This document shows positions 22,408 to 31,665 of a DNA stretch of 64,000 bases, in pieces (position 1 is the stretch's first letter; each line of letters opens with the position of its first letter). Under the pieces are notes generated by a model. It made no database searches. It worked only from the letters and a program-made list of their open reading frames with translations, and was not told where the DNA came from. This DNA comes from Pseudozyma flocculosa PF-1 (Eukaryota > Basidiomycota > Ustilaginomycetes > Ustilaginales > Ustilaginaceae): positions 392,308 through 456,307 of the forward strand of contig NW_006920891.1 of assembly GCF_000417875.1 (NCBI RefSeq). The letters run 5' to 3'. The position numbers and the translations under genes were made by a program.

Positions 22408-23034
22408 CTACCTCACCTCGATGCCGTCTGCGCGTGGCGGCGACGACGAGTCGGGGCTGGTGGCGTCCGCTACGACTGCATCGTCGACGGCGGTGGGAGC
22501 GGTGCCGGTCGAAGTCGAGGTCGACTCGCGGGGCGGGAGGAAGAACCAGCAGGTGGCCTGGCTGTCGTTGCAGTGGCACGTCGTCCACTTTTGCTCGTTC
22601 CTCTCCATGCACGAGTACGTCTTCCAGCCGGGAGGACTGGGCGGTGCGGGTGCGATGGGCGCGCCGGGCGACCAAGCCGAGACCGACGACGACGACGACG
22701 ACGACGACGATGGCGCGTCCACGCTGGCAATGGGCTTGAAAAAGAGCCAACAGATGTTGCGCTCCTCGTCGCACTGGCAGTCGACCCAACGCTGCGAGTA
22801 CCTCTCCCAGCACCGGTACTGTTTCCACGTCGCTGCCGGGGCCGCCTCGACGTCGACTCGCTCGTCGTCACTGGCGACGGCGATGGAGGCAGCGGAAGCG
22901 GAAGCGGAGGGGCCAGTGATGGATCGCACGTCGATGCGGGGCGCGGGCACGGTGGGACTTCCGATGACGCCGAGGGAAGAGACGACGGCCATGAGGCAGA
23001 CGCCGACAGTGAGGGCGAAGCGCGGTCGATGCAT
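22408..23034 (-). CDS. Small secreted protein with a duplicated Cys/Trp motif
   Basis: Single exon, 208 residues. The N-terminus (MHRPRFALTVGVCLMAVVSS) is a clear signal peptide. The mature part has two copies of one motif of about 30 residues: W-K-x-Y-x-C-x-E-R-x-x-Q-x-W-x-x-C-x-C-[DN]-[ED]-x(3)-[IT]-C-W-x-F-F, first beginning WKQYRCWERYSQRW and then WKTYSCMERNEQKW. Each copy has four cysteines, so two disulfides per copy are possible. The copies are separated by a poly-Ser run (encoded by a TCG-type repeat near 22684-22710) and a Pro-rich linker; the tail is Ser/Thr-rich. I do not recognise the family. A TATA-like box lies about 175 bases upstream. Small size, secretion and cysteines fit an effector or cell-wall-associated protein, which is inference. 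Confidence 0.75.
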   Translation of the reverse strand: MHRPRFALTVGVCLMAVVSSLGVIGSPTVPAPRIDVRSITGPSASASAASIAVASDDERVDVEAAPAATWKQYRCWERYSQRWVDCQCDEERNICWLFFKPIASVDAPSSSSSSSSSVSAWSPGAPIAPAPPSPPGWKTYSCMERNEQKWTTCHCNDSQATCWFFLPPRESTSTSTGTAPTAVDDAVVADATSPDSSSPPRADGIEVR

Positions 23035-23204
23035 CGTGGGTGGCGGCTTGACGGGGTTGGTGTTGGATGCGAAGCTCGAGGTCAGGGGTTTGAGGGGGAG
23101 CAGTTGAGCTTTGAAGAGTCGGAGGACAGAGAGTGGCTTGGGCGAAGACCGAGGATACGATGGCGAAGGGCTCGACGGCTCGGAGCGCAGGGTAGGCGCG
23201 GGTG

Positions 23205-23214
23205 GTTATATGCC
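23205..23214 (-). promoter_or_regulatory. TATA box of the small secreted protein gene
   Basis: On the minus strand the sequence reads GGCATATAAC, about 175 bases upstream of the start codon at 23034. The surroundings are GC-rich, so the AT run stands out. Confidence 0.5.
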
Positions 23215-23244
23215 CCGACCTCGTCTCGTCGTCCCCGCGTCCAT

Positions 23245-23246
<2 letters not shown>

Positions 23247-23282
<36 letters not shown>
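23247..23282. repeat. CCTG tetranucleotide repeat
   Basis: Nine units of CCTG/CTGC in non-coding sequence just upstream of the TATA box of the secreted protein gene. Confidence 0.85.
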
Positions 23283-23923
23283 ACCCGACGCGCGAGGCCA
23301 GGCAAAGACTCGAAGCGCAGCGATGAGAGCCGGCGACGTCGAGCCAGGCAGATGCAGGCAGGTGCGCGCAGCCCGGCTGGCCTTGCTTGCTTGCTTGCTT
23401 GGCTGCGCTGCGCTGTGCTGCGCTGATTCATCGCGCGGCCCGCCGTTTGTCGAGCTGGCGCGCGTGCGGATCGCGGATCGGAGCCAGCTTGTCCGCGCGC
23501 CCGACACGACACCGACCGTCGCGCACGCCATCGACCGCAATCCGTCCGTCTGGCACATGCCGCAGCCGGGGTCCAGGTTAGGCTGGAAGGGACGGCTGTG
23601 CACGGTTGCGCTGCGCTGTGCCGTGCCTGCCTAGCCTCTAATCGTGAGGGAGACAGAGGCAGGCGATGCCAAGCCAGGGCCCTGCGAGCGCGGAACACCC
23701 CTCAGCCCGCTGTTCGAGCGCAGATTCGAGCGCAGATAGAGCCGCCGCTCGACCTCTCGCCCCCCACACTGCTGCCACGACGGGGCAGCCGCGCGTCTCG
23801 ATGCCGGCGAGGTGCCGCGAGCAGGTGACCATGGCGGGCATAGATTTAATGAAAGAGGGAGGCGAGGGGTATCGATATACGCGCGACGGTGCGGTCGACT
23901 TTGCCGTCCAGCGCTGCGGAAGT

Positions 23924-26224
23924 CTAGTACTGCTGAGCGAGGTAGAGCGACGAGGCGCGCAGCCACGCCCAGACGACGCCGATGGCGCAGTAGACGCTGA
24001 CGAGCATCAGCGGCAGGAACTCCATGGCGGCCGACGACGAGGGGTCCGCGACGGGCGGTGGTGTCGACGGGGGGGCGGCGGCCGGAATGGAAGCATCGGC
24101 AGTGGCGGCGACGGCAGCGGTCGGGGATGCGGCGACGGCTGTCGACGCTGCGGACTGCAGCAGGTCAGAGGAAGACGCGAGATTCGATCCTGCCGCCGCT
24201 ATCGGTTCCGTATCCGGCAGAGAAAAGTCGTCGAGGCCGTCGACGGCCTCGGCCGGCGTCGCTGGCGCTTGCGCCTGGTCCACTTCGATGTCCTGGGGAG
24301 AAGAAGAGGCGGTGGGTTCGGGATCTGCTGCTGCCGCCTCGGCCGTCGGCAGGATCGTGTCGATGACCGAAACTTCTGGCGCCGCATCTGAGATCGACTC
24401 GTGGCTCCCAGCGGCTATTGGCGTCGCAGCATCGGTGGCGATGGGAGGCGCGATGCTGGGAGCCGGCGACAGCGATGCACGTGCGGGGATCGCCGCGGAT
24501 GCTGGCGACGGCTGCAGCGACACGGCTGCGGATGGCGGGGCGGGAAACACCAGAGGGTGGAGCACCGAGACGTACAGCTGGAGCAGCAGGAAGCCGTACA
24601 GGTAGGCCGTCTCGAGGGGGTGGACGGCGATGCCGAGGTTCGAGGTGATGGGCCGGTAGACGCGCTTCGAGAGCGAGCCAAAGACGACGAGCGACCAGAG
24701 CAGCGTGAAGCCGAGCTTGATGGGCGTCTCTGCGGCCTCGTAGAGGAGCGGGAAGAGCGAGACGATGCCCGCGGTGCTGAGGATGACAAAGGTGCGGAAG
24801 TGGGCGTAGTCGTCGGCGGCGAGGAACGTGTAGGGGACCAGCACGAGCATGATGGCCTTTTCGTGGACGTGCCAGCCAAAGAGGAACGAGGCGAAGCCGC
24901 AGAGGCTGATGGCCGAGAGAAAGGAGCGGTAGGTGGGCGCCTGCCACAGCTTGAAGAGGTAGACGAGCATGCAGGTGAGGGTGAGGAGGAAGCAAGTGGG
25001 CGGGAGGATGTCTGGCAGGACCGCAAACGAGACGTGGCCCACCAGGCCGCGAGAGGCCGACGCGAGGCCCTCGGCGGCCGCCGACGCGTGGAACTTGGTG
25101 GCCAGGCGATGCGGCAGGAAGCCAATCAGCTCCGGTCTGCGCTGGAAGAGCTTGACCAGGGCGCGGTCGGCAAAGGCCCACAGCGCCCACGCGTTGGGCG
25201 CCCAGTAGGCGTGGATCAGGCCGCGACTAAAGGGAAAGAGCCTCGAGACCATCTGCGAGAGGGTGCCCGTCGCCCCGGCCTCGCCACGGGCGCCATCGAT
25301 GGCGAGTGGCACGAGGCTCAGCAGGAAGGGTGCGAGCGTGACGGCGCCGAGGATGATGAGGCGCTCGAGCGACTTAGGCAGGTCCGAGGGCTGGCTGCCG
25401 GGTGGGTAAATGTAGGCGCGCAGCAGGTACACGACAAAGGGGGGCGCGATGTAGATGTAGATGTGCTTGAGATTGAGGAGCGACGAAAAGAGGAATGCGC
25501 AGAGCAAGGGCCTGTCCTCGCGCGCGGCCCAGAGCGACCAGAGGAGCACGCCAAAGAGGAAGCCGTTGTACTGGAAGTGGATGTGGTCGATGATGACGAG
25601 GCCCGGGTGCAGGAACAGGCTGGCGGCCAGCAGCGTAGCCGTGTCGTCGGTGGCGATTGCGGACGGGGACTTCGGGATGGAGCTGCCGACGTCGGTCGTG
25701 GCCGTGGCCGTGGCCGTGGCTGGCGCAGAAGACGACGTCGTGGGCACGTCGCCATGGCCCGACTTGAGGGCGCGCTGCGATCCGAAGCGGGCGTGGGCTA
25801 CGAGGGCGGCGCCGAGGACGAGCTCGGTGATGAGCACGGTGGCCCTCATGTAGGCCTTTGCGGGCCATGCTGCGTGGTCGATGCCCTCGTGCAGGCTGAC
25901 GATGAGCGGGTCGACGAGGGGAGCGGGCTGCGCGAGGAGCCAGGAAAAGTAGGCGAAAAAGGGCGGGTAGTCGAGGGTCCACTGCGAGGTCGAGTCGAAA
26001 TACCAGTGGCGGATGGGGAGCGAGTGTGTGATGGCGAGCCAGTTGCGGTGGACCTCGAAGTCGGTCGAGTGGTAGCAGGGCCAGAGGAGGAGCTTGAAGG
26101 CGGTGCTGAGCGCGAGGAGGTCGCGCTCCCAGGACGTGAGCCATGGCAGAGGGGCGCCTGGGCTGCGAGGGTGGGTGCCATCGACGACCGGCGCGGGACC
26201 ATCGACTGCGCGCTTGTCGGACAT
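23924..26224 (-). CDS. ALG8: Dolichyl-P-Glc:Glc1Man9GlcNAc2-PP-dolichol alpha-1,3-glucosyltransferase (ALG8)
   Basis: Single exon, 766 residues. It adds the second glucose to the lipid-linked N-glycan precursor in the ER lumen. The ALG6/ALG8 signature is clear: an N-terminal helix, then the luminal stretch STDFEVHRNWLAITHSLP, IRHWYFD and the hallmark WTLDYPPFFAYFSW. Later family blocks include HIHFQYNGFLFGVLLWSL, NLKHIYIYIAPPF, FPFSRGLIHAYWAPNAWALW and FGWHVHEKAIM. Multiple membrane segments follow one another as expected. Start at 26224 is the ATG next to the conserved N-terminus; the frame is open further upstream but without family sequence. The last membrane segment (near 24030) is preceded by a roughly 170-residue Ala/Ser/Pro-rich stretch that ALG8 proteins do not normally carry, so the protein is longer than usual (about 550-600 residues). 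It is divergent from SGT1. Confidence 0.93.
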   Translation of the reverse strand: MSDKRAVDGPAPVVDGTHPRSPGAPLPWLTSWERDLLALSTAFKLLLWPCYHSTDFEVHRNWLAITHSLPIRHWYFDSTSQWTLDYPPFFAYFSWLLAQPAPLVDPLIVSLHEGIDHAAWPAKAYMRATVLITELVLGAALVAHARFGSQRALKSGHGDVPTTSSSAPATATATATTDVGSSIPKSPSAIATDDTATLLAASLFLHPGLVIIDHIHFQYNGFLFGVLLWSLWAAREDRPLLCAFLFSSLLNLKHIYIYIAPPFVVYLLRAYIYPPGSQPSDLPKSLERLIILGAVTLAPFLLSLVPLAIDGARGEAGATGTLSQMVSRLFPFSRGLIHAYWAPNAWALWAFADRALVKLFQRRPELIGFLPHRLATKFHASAAAEGLASASRGLVGHVSFAVLPDILPPTCFLLTLTCMLVYLFKLWQAPTYRSFLSAISLCGFASFLFGWHVHEKAIMLVLVPYTFLAADDYAHFRTFVILSTAGIVSLFPLLYEAAETPIKLGFTLLWSLVVFGSLSKRVYRPITSNLGIAVHPLETAYLYGFLLLQLYVSVLHPLVFPAPPSAAVSLQPSPASAAIPARASLSPAPSIAPPIATDAATPIAAGSHESISDAAPEVSVIDTILPTAEAAAADPEPTASSSPQDIEVDQAQAPATPAEAVDGLDDFSLPDTEPIAAAGSNLASSSDLLQSAASTAVAASPTAAVAATADASIPAAAPPSTPPPVADPSSSAAMEFLPLMLVSVYCAIGVVWAWLRASSLYLAQQY

Positions 26225-26577
26225 GGAGACAGCGTCGCGTCGAGAGAGGCAAGGCGAGGCAAGGCGAGGCAAAGTGCGTGGCGGATTGTGCGCGCGGTAG
26301 AATTGTTGATGGTGGAGCAGAGGAATGAGAATGGTGGCGGGCCGTCGCTGCCTTTGCCTTTGACCCTTCGAGCGTCTTCGGCGGCGCGTCCGTGCACGGC
26401 CAACTTGCCTCCACTTTGTCCAGGGGGCCCTGTGCGCTTCTTTTCCCCTGGCCTGCCAGCCGGCTCTGGCCGCCCCTCGTTGCGCTTTGCCCTCCTCAAC
26501 CACCGCCCACCACCTCGCCACCTCGCCACCTCGTCTCTCACCTGTCCATCCACAGCCAGCCGTGCACCGCCATCGCC
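26225..26577. promoter_or_regulatory. Shared promoter region between ALG8 and SGT1
   Basis: Only 353 bases separate the divergent start codons, so the region must serve both genes. It contains a GGCAAGGCGA repeat (about 26250-26270) and a CCACCTCGCCA repeat (about 26505-26530). Confidence 0.55.
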
Positions 26578-27571
26578 ATGTCCAAACCACGGTGAGCATG
26601 CAGGCCGGTACACACCTTCGCCTCCACCAACGCTCGTCTGACTCGCCGATCCGCCCACTCTCCCACACCTCAATCAAAACCCACGCCGCGCCCGCCACCC
26701 AGCTTCGACTTCTACCAGACCGACACCTCGGTCACCGTGTCCATCTTTATCAAGGGGGCGAATGAGGACGACGTACAAGTCAACATCGGAGACAGCTCAG
26801 TGCGTCCCTTGTCCACCCTGCCATTCGCTGTCCTGAAGCCAAAGGCAAATGCAGGCCGCACCTCGCCCTGACGCTCCCTCTGTCGCCCCCCTCGCCTGAA
26901 AACAGCTGAGCGTCTCGGTCAACCTGCCCGCCACGGGCGCAGAGACGGCTCTCGTCATCGACCCGCTCTTTTCCCGCGTAAACAAGGAGGCGTCGTCGTA
27001 CAAGGTCTACTCGACCAAGATCGACGTCGTGCTCGACAAGGCGGCCCCCGGCGTCCAGTGGCGCAAGCTCGAGGCCGACAGCTCCAGCGTCGGTGCCGGG
27101 ACCAGTGAGTCGCACGCCGCACCAGCGACGTAAGACGGCACGCTGACGCCGTGATGCAAACCTCCTCCCGTCATTCGACATCTTCTCTGCAACAACCAAC
27201 GTCCCGCAGCGCCCTCGTACATTGCAGCGGCCGCATCCTCTTCGGCCGCACCCTCTGCATCCGTCCCCGCCGCCACCACCACCGCCGCACCCACGCGTCC
27301 GCGTTCAAAGTGGGACACGCTCAAGCTCGACGACGACGACGACGACGAAGCAAAGGGCGGCGCAGGAGCCGGCGCAGAGGGCGAGGCCGACATCAACAAG
27401 TTTTTCCAGAAGCTCTACGCCGACGCCGACGAGGACACCAAGCGCGCCATGCTCAAGAGCTACCAGGAGTCGGGCGGCACCACGCTCAGCACCGACTGGT
27501 CCAAGGTCGGCCAGGGCAGAGTCGAGACGCGCCCGCCCGAGGGCATGGTGGCCAAAAAGTGGGAGCAGTGA
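26578..27571 (+). CDS. SGT1: SGT1-like cochaperone with CS and SGS domains
   Basis: Four exons: 26578-26591, 26703-26799, 26906-27104 and 27210-27571, total 672 nt, 223 residues. The first exon is only 14 nt. The CS (p23-like) domain starts almost at once: FDFYQTDTSVTVSIFIKG, then VQVNIGDSSLSVSVNLP, FSRVNKEASSYKVYSTKIDV and LDKAAPGVQWRKLE. A linker rich in Ala/Thr leads to the SGS domain: SKWDTLKLDDDDD, INKFFQKLYADADEDTKRAM, GTTLSTDWSKVG and the closing PPEGMVAKKWE. SGT1 works with HSP90 in assembly of SCF ubiquitin ligases and kinetochores. The N-terminal TPR domain found in yeast and human SGT1 is missing, and the 14-nt exon with ATG leaves no room for it. Convergent with COG4, only about 120 bases away. 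Confidence 0.9.
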
Positions 27572-27692
27572 CGGTCGATCGGCCTTCCCGCGACCCTTTT
27601 CCCTTGAACGCTCGAATGACACAGGATGCTGCCCGTCCACGAATGCCTGCGTAGTCTTTCGAGGCCTCGATGGCGCGCACGAGGTCAGACGC

Positions 27693-30600
27693 TCAGAGTC
27701 GAAGAGCCTGAATGCTCTTGACCTCGGCCGCAGACAGGCGCCACGAAATGCCGCTCGACACGGCATTCTGGTAGACGTCTCCCTCGTCTTCCGTCTGTCG
27801 ATTCGATGGGTCGGGATCGGGCAGGGTGGAGACCAGAGTGAAAAGGGGGAGAACGTCAGACACGTTGCTCGCGACATGGTCCGCGCCTCCGTCCCCCGCT
27901 ATCCCTTTCTCTGCTTTGCAACGCGCGCCGCGGTGCACTCACAGCGTCCAGGTTGATGACGTAGGAGATCTGCTGCAGCCTCGTAAACTTTTCGCGCACG
28001 GGCAGGCTGGTCTGCGACGCGAGGAAGGTCGAGATGCCGCGGATGTCCTTGTCGAATCGCAGCGCTCCCAGCTGCTCAGTCGGTCGGTGGTGGCGAGCCG
28101 GGCCAGGAAAGGTGTGCGGTGCGGTGCGTCAGCGACGCAGCTCATCGCAGCAAGGGCAGGCGAGTGCCAAACAAGGAGAGGTCAAAGTCCAACGTGGCCC
28201 GCCGACCACTCACCTCTGAGAAGCGCATGCCCATCACCATGCCTTCCCACGGCTTGAGCAGCGCATCGAGGGCCATGTTGACGTAGGTATTGTGGTTGGA
28301 CTCGGTAAAGATGCCCTGGTGGTCGTCATTCCCCGGCCACGTTGCAAGGAGCGGTCAGCACAAGACACGGTCGACGACGGCGACTACCCTTCCCCTTCGA
28401 TGTGGTTCAGAGGTCGAGCACAGGGGGACGCACCTTGAAAGCGTGGAAGACGTGCTCCCACCCCTTGATGAAGCGTCGCCTCACCAGGTCCCGGTCCTCG
28501 GCGTCGGCGTACCCTTCGTCGTCCAGAACATAGCTCGTGTCGCGGTACGCCTCCGTCAGAATGGCGCGGAGGCGTGGGCGCGTGATCTGTGTAAACAGCT
28601 GGTCAATCTCGGTCTGCACGGCGGCAGAAGAAAGGCGTCCGAGGTCAGCGCCCGCAGCAAGAATGTCAAGCGACGCCCAAAGTGATGACTGCACTCACTC
28701 GCAGTCCAGACTTGAGTCGGTTGACGAGCGAGCCGAGGCTGTGGACAATGGCGAGCGTCTGCTCGAGCTCGTCGCCGCCATAGATGCGCGCCAGGCTCTG
28801 CTCGTTGCCGACATCGCCCAGCACGCGATCCATGTACTGCGCCGAGATGTCGAGCACGTTGAGGTACGTCTGCTCGTCGGCATCGCGCCGCAGCAGCGAG
28901 GAAGCGAGCGAGTCACATGCCGGCCAAGGTCAGCATGCCAGGTCATGCCGTCCGACGCACGCAGCGTCCAACGCACGCAGTTCAGGGGGACGGCATCCGA
29001 CACTCACGACAAACACGGTCCGCATCTCCCTCGTCGCCGCCTCCTTGCGCGGACCGTCGACCGCCATGCTGCCGCTGACGCTTCGCCACGTATTCTCCAT
29101 CTTGCGCACGATGGCCTCGATAAAGTCCTCCTCGACCACGCTGCGGACCGTGCGGAACATGGCGCTGACGGTGCGCAGCGAGGCCGTCGACAGCACGCGG
29201 CCGAGCACAGTCCGTAGCACGTAGAAGGCGTCGTCGAGGATCGACGAGGTGTACGGCCGCGCCTGCAGGTCCGGCTGGTCGATGCGGAAAGCCTGGCGTC
29301 GGTCAGGAAGCATTGACGAGGTCATGGTCAGCAGGCATGGCGGGGCCAGACAGGGGCGTCGGGGCCACCCACCTTTTCCAGGCTGTTGCGCAGGTACCAC
29401 GTCTCCATGGTCGTATAGACCGTCGCCAGTGCCTCGTCGACCTGCTTGCCCAGCTGCGACTCGGCCGCAATGTCGCGCATCTCGACGGCCTCGAAGCTGT
29501 CTCTATCGGCTTGTCCGGCACCTGTCGGCGCTCCGTCGAGCGAAAGTCGCGGCGACGAGACGGACGGGCGGCGAAAGTCCTTGAGCGGCTCAGAGGCCTG
29601 TGCCTTCCTCTCTTCTGCCAGGCTCCTTTGCCGGCCGTCATGATGGTTGCCGTCAGGGACCTGTTGGCGGCCGAGGCAGGCTTCAGGTCAGCGCGAGGTA
29701 CCACAGCTGAAGGCGGCGTCGTCGCACCACATCCTCACCTGTAGCCGATCCTGGAGGAAGCGCCGGTATAGGCCCCATCTTGACCCTATCGCGGCCAGCT
29801 CGTTGAGAATGCGGTCAATCTCCCTCCCGTCGGGTCCAGAGGGGTCGTCGATGGAGCTCGATGCTGTTCGCCCTCCGGCCGGGCTGGCGGTGCGGCCGGG
29901 CACCCCGAACGCAGGACGGAACGCCGGAGGTGGCGACTTGGCCGCCGCCGCCGCCGCCGCCCCGCCAACGAAGCGGTGGCTGTTGACCTCGTCCAGCTTG
30001 CGCTTGATCCCGCGGTCCTCGTGCCAGGCATCGAGGACGCGCAGCCCGAGGCGATCGCACTCGTCCTGCAACCCTGGCATGACGCCGTGGCCGAAGTTGC
30101 CCTGCCCATAGTGGCGGTCGACGACAGGTTGGTGCATGTCGATCAGAGTGGCGAGGTGCTCAAACAGGCCGGTCAGCAGCAGCGCGAAGTAGGTGGGTGA
30201 TTGCGCTGCAGGCGCTCGGACGGAGAGCAGGAGGATGAATCGACGTCAGCGACGTCAGCGGTCAAGAGATCTCGACGCTGGCAAGGGCGAAGCTGTGCCT
30301 CAGGATGCGAGGCTCACCTTTGCCACTGCCGAGGCTCTCTCCAATGGCCCTTCCGCGCTCCCTGACCATGGTCTTTGCAAAGGAGCTGTAGACGTCGAGG
30401 CCCTCCTGCTTCCAGCCCACCTGCGGGAACAGCTTGAAGAAGCGGCTCGCCTCGGCCTGATCCTTGGACTCGGTGGCGCGACGGAAAGACTCGGTGAAGG
30501 CCGACAGCATCGCCTGCCGCAGCGCCAGCAGCGTGGCATCCGGAGCCTCGGGCAGCTCCGCAGTGGGCTACAGTGGACGGCGCGAGAAGCAGGCAAGAGG

Positions 30601-31350
30601 CGCTCGGGGCGGTCAGCAGGCCCACCAGGCTCACACGGCCGAGCGGCCAGGCGCAGCCGACTCACGATGACGGCTGCGGCGAACTTGGAGGATGTGATTG
30701 CCGGATCGATCGACATGGCCTTGATGCAGTGCGTCGTCGCCTGGTCCCAGTCTCGTCGTTCGACGGCGGCCGCGAGGGAGAGCAGGGCATCCTGTGATGT
30801 CAAAGGAGGAGAAGGGAATGACCGCAGAGTCAGACGGCGGATCGCAGCGAAGAGAAGAGCCGCCCCGACCCGTCAGAGCTGGTCGCACCTTGAGCTCGGC
30901 CACCTTGACAGCCCATTCCGTGGCGAGAGCGATCCTCTTGCGCTCCTCGTCGAGCAGGCGAACGCGCTCGCTGATGCGTTTCGCGACGCTCGCAGACTCC
31001 TGGAGGCGGCGATCGAGCACGTAGGCCTCCTCTTTGACCAGCTCGACCTGGGGCGCCACGCTGGCCACGTTGCGCTTGGCCTCGTCGATGACGGGCAGCG
31101 ACTCTTCGAACAGCGACACCAGCTCGTCCTCGAGCGAGGCCGAGTAGGTTGAGAGCTCCGCCAGTGCCTGCAGCACCGAGGAGCGCGTCGTCAGCGTGGC
31201 GGGATCGACGAGATCGTGCGGTGTCGCATCCTCGCTGTGCGTCTGCCGGTCCTCGATTTCCGGTGGATCTGCCCGGTCGTGTTGGGCGCCGTTGGGTTCG
31301 AGGCCAAAGGTCGACGTTGCCGGACCAGCCGGCGCGGCAGCGGCAGCCAT
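27693..31350 (-). CDS. COG4: Conserved oligomeric Golgi complex subunit 4
   Basis: Eleven exons, total 2562 nt, 853 residues: 31350-30889, 30791-30666, 30567-30318, 30205-29739, 29660-29373, 29292-29008, 28869-28699, 28613-28434, 28315-28214, 28071-27943 and 27794-27693. COG4 is part of the eight-subunit tether for vesicles recycling within the Golgi. The N-terminal helical part has ALAELSTYSASLEDELVSLF; the middle has SRFFKLFPQVGWKQEGLDVY and YFALLLTGLFEHLATLID; later METWYLRNSLEK and YTSSILDDAFYVLRTVLGRV. The C-terminus is highly typical: GALRFDKDIRGISTFL, PVREKFTRLQQISYVINLD and ISWRLSAAEVKSIQALRL. An Ala/Pro-rich insertion lies in exon 4 (near 29830-29960). The start of exon 7 (CAG|ACG) is the least certain junction. 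The start codon at 31350 gives a short Ala-rich leader before the conserved region. Confidence 0.93.
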
Positions 31351-31665
31351 GCAGTGCGGTGCTAGTACGACGGTCGGGCTCGCGAGGGCAAGAGAGGCAG
31401 AAGACGAGTGGTGTGTTGGTGGTGGAGGGAGTCCAGGAGTCCAGGCTTCCTCTGGCCCCGATCCCCTTTTCTGACACTTGGTCCGGGCTCCAGCCTCACT
31501 TTTAGGCAATTGGTCCGAGCTCATTCTGCAAGCTAAGTGCACGCACGCCACGCTACGCTGGGCTGGCAGGACAGCTCAGTCCTGAACGGCCAACCAACTT
31601 TGGGACAATGAGATTGAATTTCTTGGGACAGTATAGCGAAACACTGAATCCGGAGCGCCCGCCCC
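31351..31665. other. Intergenic region between COG4 and RCC1 genes
   Basis: About 315 bases containing the COG4 promoter and the RCC1 3' UTR. The stretch 31590-31660 is noticeably AT-richer than its surroundings, as expected for a 3' UTR. Confidence 0.5.

Larger units (their letters stand above)
23035..23923. other. Intergenic region between two minus-strand genes
   Basis: About 890 bases. It holds the promoter of the secreted protein gene, a CCTG repeat and the ALG8 3' UTR. No gene is seen. Confidence 0.5.

Noticed and set aside
24401..26641. 746-codon open frame on the plus strand
   Set aside because: It is antisense to ALG8. The product is an Arg/Glu/Gly-rich string without any family feature, as expected opposite a GC-rich gene.
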